Assembly (NCBI GenBank): GCA_034231615.1
Contig: CM067319.1
Coordinates: 6,713,051 to 6,777,050, forward strand
DNA from: Meghimatium bilineatum
Lineage: Eukaryota > Mollusca > Gastropoda > Stylommatophora > Philomycidae
Direction: 5' to 3'
Length of the DNA: 64,000 nucleotides
Shown: positions 40,634 through 51,989 of the stretch, piece by piece
Position numbering within the stretch: the stretch's first letter is position 1
Layout of the letters: every line of letters begins with the position of its first letter
Program-made: the position numbers and the translations under genes
The notes under the pieces: generated by a model
Databases searched by the model: none
The model's input: the letters and a program-made list of their open reading frames with translations, nothing else
Told to the model about the DNA's origin: nothing

Positions 40634-42836
40634 TCATCATCATCAAGTGCCGTCTCCGCAACGAAGGTTGGCTGCAACGTATCTCCAACATCTCCTGTCT
40701 CTTGTCTTGGTGGTGCACTCTGCTAGACTGTAACCTGTCCATCGTGTAATGTTACTCTCCCACTTGTATCTCTGCCTACCTCTTGCTCGCTTCCCTTTGA
40801 CTTTACCCTCAAGTAAGGTCTTCAATAAGGTGTCATGTCTTTTAATGTGACCAAAATATTTTATTTGCCTGATCTTTATTTCTCTTAGTAGTTCTTTCTT
40901 CATATTAAGTGTTTTTAGCACCTCTTTATTTGTTTTCTTCTCTTTCCATGATGTTCTCCCTATTCTTCTATATACCCACATCTCAAATGCATCAATTTTG
41001 TCTTCTAATTGTTTATTTAGTGTCCATGTTTCTGAGCCATACATTAATATGGAATAGATGTAGCATTTTATAATTCTCATTTTTAACTTGTTTGTAATTT
41101 GTTTAGATATTAATAATTTCCTCATGTCATTGAAGGTACTTTTAGCCATTCCTATTCTCCTTTTAACTTCTGTTTCACATCTGCCATCATTTGTGACTAT
41201 GTGTCCAAGATATTGATACTGTTTTACTTGTTGTAGTTTCTCTCCCTGTATGTTTATGTTTACCTCCTGTTCTTCTGTGTTTTTGCTGATTATCATGGTT
41301 TTTGTTTTTTGAATGTTTATATCCAGTCCATATTTATTACTTGATTTATTGACTTGATCTATTAGTCTTTGTAGTTCATGTTCACTTTCTGCTAAAAGAA
41401 CAGTGTCATCTGCATATCTAATGTTGTTTATTATTTTCCCATTGATCTTGAGTCCTGGTATTTCTTCTATATTTTTAAAGATATTCTCTGTGTAGATATT
41501 AAATAGGCTTGGTGATAAAATGCATCCTTGTCTTACCCCTCTTCTTATTTCTATGTACGGTGAGTAGCTGTTTTCACACTTTATTGATGCAGTTTGTTCC
41601 CAATATATATTTCTAATCAGCCTGATGTCTTTTCCATCTATGCCTATTTCTTGAAGACATTTGATTAATTTTTCATGTTGGACTCTGTCAAAGGCCTTGC
41701 TGTAGTCTATGAAGCAAATATAGATACTTTTTTGGACTTCTATATATTTATCTATCACTAGCCGGATACTCAGTATAGCTTCTCTGGTTCCTTTGTTTTT
41801 CCTAAAACCGAATTGTTCTTCACCGACCTCCATGTCTATCTTGTTCTTAATTCTTTCATGTATTATCTTGAGAAGTATTTTAGTTAGATGGCTCATTAGA
41901 CTTATTGTTCTATATTCTGTACAGTCCACAGCCCTGGGCTTCTTAGGTAGTGGTATGAATATTGATGATGCTAGGTCTTTAGGTATATGTCCTGTTTCGT
42001 ATATGTCATTGCAAATTTCTGTGATAGTATCTACACCAAATTCATTTAGAGTTTTTATTATGTCTGCTGTTATGTTGTCAGAGCCTGGAGCTTTTCCACA
42101 TTTTATTGAATTTATTGCATGTTCTACTTCTGATTTCAGTATTGCTGGTCCATCATTGTTGTGTATTGTTGGTTTTTTGTTCCGTTGGTCGTCAAACAGT
42201 TCTGTTACATAATCTGCCCATCTTGTGAGTGCTTCTGTTTTATCAAATATTATTTTACCATTTTTATCTTTTATGCAGCCACCGCCATTAATAGGATTTT
42301 TCTTATTTGTGATCAGCCTTATCTCCTTATGCATTAATTTTGTCTTCTGTTGTATGGACATCTCCTCTATTTCATTGCATTTTGTTTCTAGCCATTGTTT
42401 TTTCGCTGTTCTGCACATGTTACGTATCTCCTTGTCTATACTTGAGTATTTTGGTGTATTTTTAGCTTTCTTTCTTTCTGTCATTTTCTCTAATATTTCA
42501 TCTGTCATCCATGTTTGTTTGTTCTTGGTATTTCTTGTTGGTAAATTTTTACTTGATGTTTGAATACTTTTCTTTAGGCTTTCCCATTTATTGTCTATTT
42601 TCTCTTCTGGATTTTCCCTTCTGTATTGTTCCATGCATTCTATCATTAGATGTTCATATCTATTCCTTACATCTACAAGGTATTTTTGTTGTATGTCTGG
42701 TTGTTTTAGTGCTGATGCGTCTATCTGTGGTTCTTGGATTCCTCTATTTACTATCTTTTTAAGTTTGACATTTATTTTGCACATCACTGGATTATGGTCA
42801 GAGTTACAAATCAACGTTACCATTATTTATAAATAA
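40634..42836 (-). mobile_element. RTE-like LINE-A, 5'-truncated, RT ORF intact
   Basis: A single open frame (42823-40643, 726 codons) ends with a (TGA)n-type tail at 40634-40642. It starts inside the last block of an APE endonuclease (ICNSDHNPVMCK), so nearly all of the endonuclease is lost. The RT is complete: GKAPGSDNITADIIKTLNE, motif A FIDYSKAFDRV (about residue 374), motif B GVRQGCILSPSLFNIY, motif C YADDTVLLAE (about 468), motif D INIQKTKTMI, motif E YQYLGHIVT. The tail YGSETWTLNKQLEDKIDAFE, MWVYRRIGRTSWKEKK and [14 protein letters not shown] is typical of RTE-like and other late-branching LINEs. Its openness means recent insertion. Clade is inferred. Confidence 0.88.
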
Positions 42837-42959
42837 AACAAGCTAGCAACGAGACACGGTGACCGACGACGTTTCGACTAAAAGTCATCAGGACAAAATG
42901 CAACAAACAGACAATATACTTTACATTTTCTATGATCGAGGTGTTTTCAGATATTGTTG
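42837..42959 (-). mobile_element. PLE-like terminal fragment with hammerhead-like core
   Basis: The minus strand at 42891-42868 reads CTGATGA-CTTTTAGTC-GAAAC-GTC, preceded by TTGTC and followed by GTCGGTCAC. CTGATGA and GAAAC...GTC are the conserved boxes of the minimal hammerhead ribozyme motifs reported in Penelope-like element termini. A 4-bp hairpin GACT-TTT-AGTC sits between, but it uses the last two core bases, so activity is doubtful. It lies between two inverted LINE-A copies. Confidence 0.5.
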
Positions 42960-43424
42960 TTACTAACAACAAAAATGTATCAAACAAGTTTAAAATGAGA
43001 ATTATAAAATGCTACATCTATTCTATATTAATGTATGGCTCAGAAACATGCATACTAAATAAACAATTTGAAGACAGAATTGATGCCTTTGAGATGTGGG
43101 TATATAGGAGAATAGGGAGAACATCACAGAAAGAGAAGAAAACAATTAATATGAAGAAATAACTACTAAGAGAAATAAAGATCAGGCAAATAAAGTATTT
43201 TGGACATTTAAAGACATGACACCTTATTGAAAACCTTACTTGAGGGTGAAGTCAAAGGGAAACGAGCAAGAGGTAGGCATAGATACACGTGGGAGATTAA
43301 AATAAAACGATGGACAGGTTGCAGTCTAGCAGAGTTAACCACCAAGACAAGAGACAGGGGATGTTGTAGATCCGTTACAGGCAACCTTCGTTGCGAAGAC
43401 GGCACTTGATGATGGTGACTAACA
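42960..43424 (+). mobile_element. LINE-A 3' fragment, opposite strand
   Basis: Plus strand: KMRIIKCYIYSILMYGSETC, EDRIDAFEMWVYRRIGRTSQ, frameshift, KGKRARGRHRYTWEIKIKRW, CEDGT then tail gatgatggtga. It is about the last 460 bases of LINE-A, head-to-head with the main copy. Confidence 0.85.
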
Positions 43425-43850
43425 TATGAATGCGAGTCTTGGACAATAAACAAACTGGAAAGTGGGAAATTATAGGCAATAGAGATGTGGTTCTATAGAA
43501 GAATGCTGAGAATACCATGGACTGCCAGAAAAACTAATGTGGAGGTGTTGAAAGAGTCAAATGCGAAACAGACCTTAGTCAATAATATAAGAAAAAGACA
43601 ATCTTCATTTTTTTGTTACTTCGTGAGACAGGGAGGTTTGGAGGACATAGTCACAACAGGTAATATTGAAGGCAACAGAGACAGAGGGCGACAACATGAG
43701 AAAATATTAGACAGTTTGACAGCCTGGCACGGCAGGGAAACAACAACTATCTTGATACATAATACTGGAGACAAAGAACTGTGGAGAGCCATAATCGCCT
43801 ACGCCAGCCGACATGGCACCTGATGATGATGATGATAACCGGCAGGAGAT
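43425..43850 (+). mobile_element. LINE-B 3' fragment
   Basis: Directly abuts the LINE-A tail. Plus strand: ECESWTINKLESGKL, stop, AIEMWFYRRMLRIPWTARKT, NVEVLKESNAKQTLVNNIRK, and so on to ASRHGT, then (tga)5 tail at 43820-43837. Confidence 0.85.
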
Positions 43851-44360
43851 TGAGGAAGAAGAATTTCTTTAAATGTGTAAAGATGTGTTTATTAATCTAA
43901 CGCGGGTACTTTCCAATAATGGAATGTTGAAGTATTATTCCAACACCTAGAAAATTGTGCGAAACGATGGAAGGGATAGTCCACTTTCTACGGACTTTCG
44001 TCGGTGCTACGGTGTATGTGCACCTGTGTTGAAATCTTGAGTGTGTCCGTTATGTCCGTATGGTGTTTGACGTCATGATTTTAACTGCTGTTGGTAACTC
44101 GAAAAGACAAAAAGGTCGCAATAGTAGAAGAAAAAGAAGGTACAGGGAGGAGAACATGCATAAGAGCAGTGTTAAGTCCTGACATTTTTGAGAGTATTGT
44201 TTTGGAGTCCGGCTCTGTGGTGACGTGGAACAGAACACGTCTTCGAAGGCCAGGGTACTGAATTCACATTCCACCACAGGCATTCGTGAATCCGGAACGT
44301 TAAGAAAGCAATTGCAAATTACTGAACGTATTTATGTTGCCTAGAGAATTACTACAGTCA
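43851..44360. other. spacer, no gene recognised
   Basis: Mixed sequence. 44300-44400 carries a dispersed motif (gaaagcaattgcaaattact ... ctacagtcaaaaacatgctg ... atcctgaatagga) also seen at 50.7, 52.8, 59.85 and 62.68 kb. Confidence 0.4.
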
Positions 44361-44404
44361 AAAACATGCTGGACTAATGGCTACATCCTGAATAGGATAC
44401 ACAG

Positions 44405-44562
44405 ACGAGGACTGATGTGTCGGGACATTGGCACAAATAAAACGGCGACACGACGCATTTCTATTTTCTGGACTACATCCTGCTGGAAATCTAGTTGGAC
44501 CATTATCCTATTACAAGAGAGACCCGGTGGGAGTTTCAGAATGAACGCTGAAGCAGAATAGG
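44405..44562 (+). repeat. short interspersed element B
   Basis: Sense on plus: cgaggactgatgtgtcggga, cattggcacaaataaaacgg, cgacacgacgcatttctatt, ctggactacatcctgctgg, cattatcctattacaagaga, gaatgaacgctgaagcagaa. Confidence 0.85.
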
Positions 44563-44687
44563 ATACCAATTAATTGTTTTGGAAATGCGTACGGGAGAAG
44601 CAAGGAGGGATTCGGTCGCTTGATGTATGGAGACAACATTGTCGCACTTCTGAAAACAAGATTGTGGCGAAATTGCGACCTTCGATT

Positions 44688-44815
44688 AACTGGTCGTGTA
44701 GTTAGAACGGCGTTCTCATACCCTTGAGGTCCCGGGTTCAATCCACGGTTGGAACAGGATTTTTTATTTCGTGGGTACAGAAAATCCATCATGTTCATGT
44801 CGCGGCGTCTGCTAT
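44688..44815 (+). repeat. tRNA-derived SINE, family T relative
   Basis: A-box-like TGGTCGTGTAGTTAGAACGG and B-box GGGTTCAATCC, then cacggttggaacaggatttt and a body with catgttcatgtcgcggcgtc comparable to family T at 2712. Confidence 0.55.
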
Positions 44816-44909
44816 GGCAAAGCTTTTAGAACGTGCACAATTTTAGAACGCCTTAGATGGGGCATGGTTACAAAAAGGTTGGGAAACACTGATCTATTGT
44901 CTGTCTCCA

Positions 44910-45620
44910 GGTGAATGATGATAGTGGATCACACTTGCCTTAAGCGTACGGATGGGAGCTTAAATTGTCGTTCTAAGGCCAGATGTGTCGCCTTGGTTGC
45001 ATTAAGTCTATGCTTGTTCAAGGCTTTCTTGATGTTTTCTATCCACCTTGGTCTATCTTTGGCCTTATGTCCGAATATTATTTTGTTATATGTTCTTATT
45101 GGTATTTGGTTTGAGTTCATTCTCATAAGGTGACCGAGCCATTTTACTTGCTGTCTCTCAATATGTTCGATACATGATATTATACCAACTCTTTTCCTAA
45201 TTTCTTCATTTCTTATTTTATCTAGTTTAGTAACGATTGTAGCTTTCCTCAGACACTTCATTTCATATGTAACGATTTTTTCTCTGCTGCGAGGCCGTTA
45301 AAGACCATGTTTGATATTGGCAGCAGAGTATTGATACACAAATTATAGATATTATCTGTCTTTTGATTTCCATCTTGATCTTTGGGTGAAGAAGTAATGG
45401 TGAAAGTTGATGGTCACGGTGTTTGCTTTCAGGCACCTTGTTTCTATTGTTGTTTAGGCATCCATTATCGTTAAAAAAATTATGCCTATATATTTAAATT
45501 ATTTAGCTTGTTTCACTTGAAGTTATCTATTTTTATATATCCATTGGTGTTGCAGACTTGCTAATTTTCACAACGTCTGCTTTTTTTTAACATTAATTTT
45601 CATGTTGTACTTCTTACCTG
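44910..45620 (-). mobile_element. LINE-D 3' fragment
   Basis: The minus strand encodes MKCLRKATIVTKLDKIRNEE, IRKRVGIISCIEHIERQQVK, WLGHLMRMNSNQIPIRTYNK and RPRWIENIKKALNKHRLNAT. It is the C-terminal region of an RTE-like LINE. A related piece is at 53520-53790. Confidence 0.75.
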
Positions 45621-46071
45621 CTAGTAACAATGAATTTATTTTTTGGGTTTGCACATTTCCCTCATTTTTTTATATTGTGTGTCACCACATTTCACCACAA
45701 GTGATGATGGCTATTTGTTACATCCACTTTTCAAAATGCAGTTAGAATTGTAACATGGAGAAAGGGGAGGAGAATTGTAACAGGGAGAAAGGGGAGGAGT
45801 CGATAGACCAGCCTTGTTTGATGTTCAGTAGTATGACAGATAGTACTTCTTTTAACCTTTCACTCGTGAGTGAATAAATACAGTACGGTGTTTGCGTGTG
45901 GTCATTGTAATTGGCAGGCACTTATCACCTACATAAGAGCGCAGGTAGCTATTGTTCTAACGGTCAGTGTTATGACATTCTTATAACAAGGCGATTTATC
46001 TGTCTAGACTATAAGGAACCATCTCTTTAGAGTCCTGGCGATAGGATATAGGCATAAAAAATGTATCTGAT

Positions 46072-46475
46072 CATCATCAGGTGCCATGCCAGCTGGCGTA
46101 GGCGGTCATGGCTCTCCACAGCTCTCTGTCCACAGTATTATGTATCAAGGTCGTTGTTGTTTCCTTGCCGTGCCAGGCTGTCAAACTGTCTAATATTTTC
46201 TCACGTTGTCGCCCTCTGTACCTGTTGCCTTCAATTTTGCCTGTTGCCACTATGTTCTCTAAACCTGCCTGTCTCGTGAAGTGGCCAACAAAAAAAGAAG
46301 ATTGCCTTTTACTTATATTGTTGATTAAGGTCCGTTTGGCATTTGATTCTTTCAACACCTCTACATTAGTTTTTCTGGCAGTCCATGGTATTCTCAGCAC
46401 TCTTCTGTAGAACCAATTTTCTGTTGCCTCTAATTTCCCACATTCCAGTCTGTTTATTGTCCAAGACTGTCCAAT
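46072..46475 (-). mobile_element. LINE-B 3' fragment
   Basis: The minus strand encodes MLRIPWTARKTNVEVLKESN, AKRTLINNISKRQSSFFVGH, to AMTAYASWHGT, then (tga)n tail. Closest to 43425-43850. Confidence 0.85.
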
Positions 46476-47480
46476 ATTTATCTAGATCGCCATAAAGAGT
46501 TATACCATTGACCAATGGGAGATCGAAAATAATTGACCATAGAGAGAGATTGCATTGTGCAAAGTTGCTTGTGTCAAACTAGAATAAAGGAATTTGGCTT
46601 GAAATGAGGTGTCGCTAGAAAGGAGAGTTTCGCGGGCAAGAAAGAATGATGGTCAATCAACTGCGTGCTGTGACTGTCAGTCAAGGTGTAATTTGCGGCT
46701 ACACTCAAGGAGAGATCTGAGCACCTATGGACTTGTTCGGAGTGCAGTGACGATGATTCAACGACTAACTAACTAGCTAACTTATGTCAATCGTTATTAG
46801 AGACGGAAGAAACTGGCTCACACCTACTTAAGTGATTGTCACATTGAGGTGTTGATCCATGGAGGTACATTAGAAATGACCAATGGAATTCATGATTATT
46901 TTCTCATTTCATCTTTTATCGCCATCACAAATGCAAATGTCATTTTTATTGCATGTTCTTTAGTTTTACTGCTTCGAAGTCAATATTTTATTGCAGTTAT
47001 TATTTAGAGTTGAATGTCAGACGTATGAAAGTATGGAAATGGAAATATTGTAATTTTAATTGTATAAAGTAAGAGGTCTGGAATTTAATGCGATCATGTG
47101 CATTAAATTAGGAACTAGTATAAATGGGGGAATATATTTAGTTCAGAAAACTCCAACATATTGGACTCAGCCGGATTCAGTCAGGATTTGGCTGACGGCT
47201 GTGGAGGTCGACAGTCAGGGAGTGTGTAGGACAGCTGCCGAATGACCAAAATCATGTAGATACGACCAAAGTCATGTAGATAGATTTGAAACATCCAGAA
47301 AACTTCTTGAATTCCAAGTGTGAAAATTAGTTAATAGTGTTTCCGATGGTAAATACAAATGTAAGAGATGTGGCGAAACGAAAGTCGAATAGTATACAAG
47401 TGAGAAGAAAACTCTATTTCTTCTGCGAACAAAACATGTGGGTTGTCAGCATGAAGATTATCAACCTCCATCACAAACTC
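46476..47480. other. spacer, no gene recognised
   Basis: No coding similarity seen; unique-looking sequence. Confidence 0.4.
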
Positions 47481-47529
47481 TATCCATATTTCATCCTTGT
47501 CACAGAATTATGTCCATGCCTAATAGCTC

Positions 47530-48440
47530 GTAGATCGATAATGAGCCCTATTCGAGCTGTAAACTGCCCTCAGACAGTTCGGGCTTGAAATGACCACTCT
47601 AGACGAATTTTGACTACCCGTGATATTCTAACTACTTTTCGCGATTGAGCTGCTGCATTTCTCCTCTTTCCACAAGATGATGCGCTATTTTTTAGAGCGC
47701 CATATTGATCTATTTTGTGCAAGTTCTTGCCGTGTATCGTGGTCTATTCAAAGGCTTTCAGTGAGGTCTTTAACGAATCCCTGTAGCGCTTCGTGTGGCC
47801 ATCTTGAGATCGGGCACCCTTCTCCAGCTCACCATAGAGAAGTATATTTGGCAGGCGATGGTCTGGCATACGTATCAAATGACCTGCACAACGAATCTGT
47901 GTCTGCATCAAGATAGTCTCAATGCTGGAGATACCAGATATGTCAAGGGCAGTGGTATCTGGAATCTTGTCTTGCGGATGTTCATAACATTTCTGAGATA
48001 CCATGTGTGAAAGTGATAGTTTCCTCACATGACGTCTATACACAGTGTCCATGTTTCACTAGCGTATAACAGCACTGGAAGTACCACTGCTCTGTAAACT
48101 TTCAGCTTAGTCTGTAGGTTAATGCCATTTCTACGCCACACATTTGCGTACAATCTGCCAAAAGTGCTGCTTGCCTTGACGATCCTTGTATACACTTCAT
48201 CATTAACGTTGACATTTTGTGATAACGTACTGTCTAGATATGTTAATATATCCATAACTTTCAGTACTACGCCATTTACCTTTATGCAGGGCTCGAGATA
48301 GCTTTTTGCCAGATGCTGGTTGTAACATGACTTCTGTTTTCTCTATGTTAATAGTAAGTATAAAGTTGATACAAGCTTTGTATATTAGACTTTGATTGTC
48401 GGCAAATAGTAATTCATTGATTTCATTATTGAGTTCATTA
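47530..48440 (-). mobile_element. LINE-E 3' fragment
   Basis: The minus strand encodes, frame-broken, TKLKVYRAVVLPVLLYASET, DTVYRRHVRKLSLSHM, DKIPDTTALDISGISSIETI and HLIRMPDHRLPNILLYGELE. It is the well-known C-terminal block of a LINE class common in invertebrates (SETWT.....YRRH, AGHVVRM, LYGEL). Confidence 0.75.
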
Positions 48441-48678
48441 TCAGGTTTATTTGTAATGTTTTATAAACAAAGTGGTAATGAAAATAACTGAAAAAATCAA
48501 ATTGCGTCACTTTTGAAAGAGTTTTCAGGACTGTATAATTGACGAGGGACTCGATCCATCTATAAATTTCGTTCTCATGAACTTGCCTAGCCTGGTCTTA
48601 AACCGTCTTCCGGACAAATCAAAGAATTAACACACACAAGAAGTTATTTCCCGCTCCTCCTTCAAACATCAACCATGA

Positions 48679-48701
48679 CACACACACACACACACACACA
48701 C
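48679..48701. repeat. (CA)n microsatellite
   Basis: About 11 CA dinucleotides. Confidence 0.9.
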
Positions 48702-49129
48702 AATCAACACCGAAACTTTTGAACACTAACATAACTGAATCTTACTGTTAACTGCTTATCAAATCATTTTCCATTGTTTCGTATGTAAATATCTTGTGTA
48801 ATAAGTAACGAGGACTATCATTTCTCCATCTATCTTCCACAAATCCTTTCTAAAAAAATTAATGGGAAAAACCCCTCCCAGCTGTTCACGCGCACCGAGT
48901 TTTCGTCATTTATACAATCCCACCGACAAATCAAAACCTCATTCAAAAGTGACGCGGTTTGAGTTTTGTAAACTTTTATTGGTTATTTTAGGTATACTTT
49001 GTGTCAACAACTAATGTTATTAACGGTAAAAGTCAGTTAGCGTCACTTTTAAACTGTACTAACAAATAACTTTGCACGACTGAATAACTAGCGACAGTCT
49101 TCACGCGCACTCGCTAAGCGAGCCAGCAG

Positions 49130-49250
49130 ACGACGCCAGCACATCCGACCAATCAGCAGCCGTGGAAAGAATTGATGTCTGCAAGAAGGAACAGAACTTT
49201 CCCACACTTTTCACCGTGGTCACCATGGCGTTAGGATATCTCACGACAAG
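49130..49250 (+). promoter_or_regulatory. possible promoter and leader for the 49251 ORF
   Basis: GC-richer block with CCAAT (ccgaccaatcagcagcc, 49146-49162). A short upstream ORF, MALGYLTTR, starts at 49224 in a strong Kozak context (caccatggc), and its TGA overlaps the next ATG. Three gcgtcactttt motifs lie upstream (48503, 48940 inverted, 49037). Inferred. Confidence 0.35.
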
Positions 49251-49418
49251 ATGACTGGTCAAATTGTGATTTTATTTTGTGTGTTATTTATTTTGTTACT
49301 ACAGACTTCTGGATTTATCAGACCACTTAACCAAGCAGCATGTAAACAGACATGCGGAACGAACTTGGTATGTAAATTGTCATTTTTTCCCCGCATTAAA
49401 CAAACGTATTGTTGGTAA
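49251..49418 (+). CDS. candidate small secreted Cys-rich peptide or first exon
   Basis: 55 codons. It starts MTGQIVILFCVLFILLLQTS, a good signal peptide (short N-region, about 15 hydrophobic residues, likely cleavage after TSG or near FIRP). The mature part has Cys spacing ACKQTCGTNLVC, and it ends QTYCW-stop. Alternatively, a GTATGT donor at 49368 would make this the first exon (38-39 residues) of a larger secreted protein. No family recognised. It lies in a stretch without recognisable repeats. Confidence 0.4.
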   Translation: MTGQIVILFCVLFILLLQTSGFIRPLNQAACKQTCGTNLVCKLSFFPRIKQTYCW

Positions 49419-49624
49419 GGAAAAAACTTGTCGAAAAGTTGCAATACAACAGTGTTGTCAACACTATTCATAGAAAATCTCACAGAAACAAACACGCATA
49501 AATTGGTTGCGTATCCTTTTCACGGCACGTAGCGATCAAATAATTTTTTTTTAGCTGCGCAGATTTTTATAGACAATATAAATACAGTAGGTTGTCAGTT
49601 GTTTGAATGGTCCGGATGCACAGT

Positions 49625-49695
49625 CGCATGTGGCGGGGGTTTGAACCTGCTACCGTGTTCGTCATCTGTATCACTTCGTCATATCGGAAACCTAA
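49625..49695 (-). repeat. tRNA-like fragment
   Basis: Minus strand: GACGAAGTGATACAGATGAC (A-box-like) and AGGTTCAAACCCCCG (B-box-like). Probably a SINE head. Confidence 0.4.
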
Positions 49696-49860
49696 CCTAC
49701 TGAAAGTACATATTGTCAAGAAAATAGTTAAAACCAAACAATCCTGCGTACGATTATAATGAAATACTACTAACTAAGCAATGTAGCTCCTGTGTCCTTT
49801 TGTGCAATGGGATCTCTTCGTTTTTTTTTGATAGAAGGGCTTCCAACTCTCACACGTAAT

Positions 49861-49989
49861 GCTTGAAACAAGGTAATGAAGTTTTGATAATCACTTGAAA
49901 CACACACACTAACACACAAATCGACGTTTCGACTAGAAGGCCTTTACCAATAGTACAAGCGAGTAAAACTTCATTAACCTGTTTCAAGC
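49861..49989. mobile_element. PLE terminal fragment with inverted ends
   Basis: Left end gcttgaaacaaggtaatgaa(gtttt), right end its near-complement (49965-49989). Between them, on minus, the PLE motif ggtaaaggccttctagtcga then aacgtcga (49950-49921). The left half aligns with the 3' region of the 56-kb PLE (ggtaatgaagt ... acactacacacta). Confidence 0.6.
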
Positions 49990-50568
49990 TTTTAACTATT
50001 GTATTTCAGTTTTACTACAGTGAGTACATGTTATAGATTATCTTCCAACTTTCTGAGGTGTGTCATACAATGCTTTAAGAATAATCCAACTTAGCGAATC
50101 CAACAAGTAAAAACATAATTGAACCGGACTTTCACCTAAAGTTTGGTGATTTGTTACGATTGAACAGCGGGACTGCTGTCAGGTTTCCAGGAAACCTTCA
50201 AAATGTATGCATATACATGTATATAATTTGGTCAGATTGGTCTCTTCTCCAGCATTTGGTCAGGAATAATGTTAAGGACTGGATTGTTCATACATGACTT
50301 CAATAGTTAGTAGGGGCTGGAGAAAGGGAATCTGAAAAGTGCTTGATTTATTGACAAGGCGAGAGGAAGGGGGTTGAGAAAGTTGCCGTCAGCGATACTA
50401 TGTATTTTTATGTAAGTAAATTGAAGTAGGAAGCCTTTATGTATTTATGTATAATATACCAATGAAATTGTTTGAATTTGAAACATTTTTCTAAAAATTG
50501 TTTACTAATTATGTAGGTTTTTTTCTTACTATTTCTGATAAAAATTTATTGAGGGTTTTTAAACACTA

Positions 50569-50796
<228 letters not shown>

Positions 50797-51060
50797 ATAT
50801 ATATATTGTATATTATTCATACAGGTATTGTTAGTCAAAACGTCGAGATTCAGTCACGTTTAAGTTATATTGTGTCATGTGAGTCAGTCTGTTTAGTGAA
50901 CCATAAGTTATCACGTCTTGCAATGCTGAAGACAGGTAAAATATCGTATGCAAGTTCTAAACTATGACAGATTATTGTCCGTTTTCTAGACACATCCTGC
51001 TAATTAGTGGGAGTGAGAATGAACCAAGAAAATTACTTCATGTTATCTGTACCTATTACT

Positions 51061-51350
51061 GAAGTTCTTTCTTCTTCGTTCATTCTCAAACTCCTGCAGA
51101 TCAACATGATGTAGTCTGTAGAACGGAATGCCTTGTATCACGGTTTACAGCTTGACACCGATTTCTGCGCCTTTATGCCTGACACATCTTACTTCATGGC
51201 TTCTAAGTCACTTTGACCCTATATTAGTTAGGACAGCCAACCCCAACTCCCTTTTAAATAACATGCTTAGTCGCTTCTTGTGACATGCATGGGAGATAAT
51301 AGTGTTAACATTCTCTGCTCCCCTTTCAGTCCCCTACAACACAAGGCGTA
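51061..51350 (-). repeat. short interspersed element A
   Basis: On plus: tctttcttcttcgttcattc, tcaaactcctgcagatcaac, gcgcctttatgcctgacaca, tgctcccctttcagtcccc. Contains a 15-base insertion near 51245. Confidence 0.75.
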
Positions 51351-51547
51351 GTACCAAAAAAAAGCGCTATGAGCTATCATTGAACACTACCGTAACATAT
51401 TTCCTTCTGATCACATGACATGGCATAACAACAACAACAAATGATGACGTAGTTGATTTCCAACACATGTTTCTATCATGTCAGATCATATTGACCATGA
51501 AAATATGCTGGCCTAATTGAATATTACACATTTTCGGTGCAGTTTTT

Positions 51548-51790
51548 ATTCTTCTGCATTCATGTTCATATCCTGCTGGTTGTAGTCAGGAGAACAATGC
51601 TTTGCGTGATGGTGTACAGCTTGACTACGACATCTACGTCTTTACGCCCCACACATATATCTGACTTTAGCATGCCGTTTAGGCCACTTTGACCTATGAG
51701 ATAGGACAGCTGACTCATCAGCAACATTCATGAAATGTGTTACGGTGTTGCTATTCGTTGCTCCAATTTTGGGCCCCTGTAACAAACGGA
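51548..51790 (-). repeat. short interspersed element A (diverged)
   Basis: On plus: ttcttctgcattcatgttca, tcctgctggttgtagtcagg, gtgatggtgtacagc, ttgctccaattttgggcccc. Confidence 0.65.
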
Positions 51791-51892
51791 TACAACATAA
51801 TGTTATTTTAAAATGGTCAATACTGCATTTTTCTCTTTAGCACATCTGTTCAAAATGTTTTTTTAAAATTTACTATACGACAGAAGAAAAAA

Positions 51893-51985
51893 AAAAAGTC
51901 GTTACCGGGGGTCGAACCTTGGGCTTCACGGCTGTGATACCAAATGCTATAGCCTTTCGGCCATATGTCAATAAGGTTGCGGGTT
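51893..51985 (-). repeat. tRNA-derived SINE head
   Basis: Minus strand: GGCCGAAAGGCTATAGCATT, GGTATCACAGCC, then AAGGTTCGACCCCCGGTAAC (B-box). Related to family T by the CCGGTAA junction. Confidence 0.55.
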
Positions 51986-51989
51986 TTTT

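Noticed and set aside
41793..42836. Plus-strand ORFs rich in Phe/Leu/Ser opposite the LINE
   Set aside because: Antisense of the 726-codon RT frame; hydrophobic only because they complement Lys/Asn/Ile codons.
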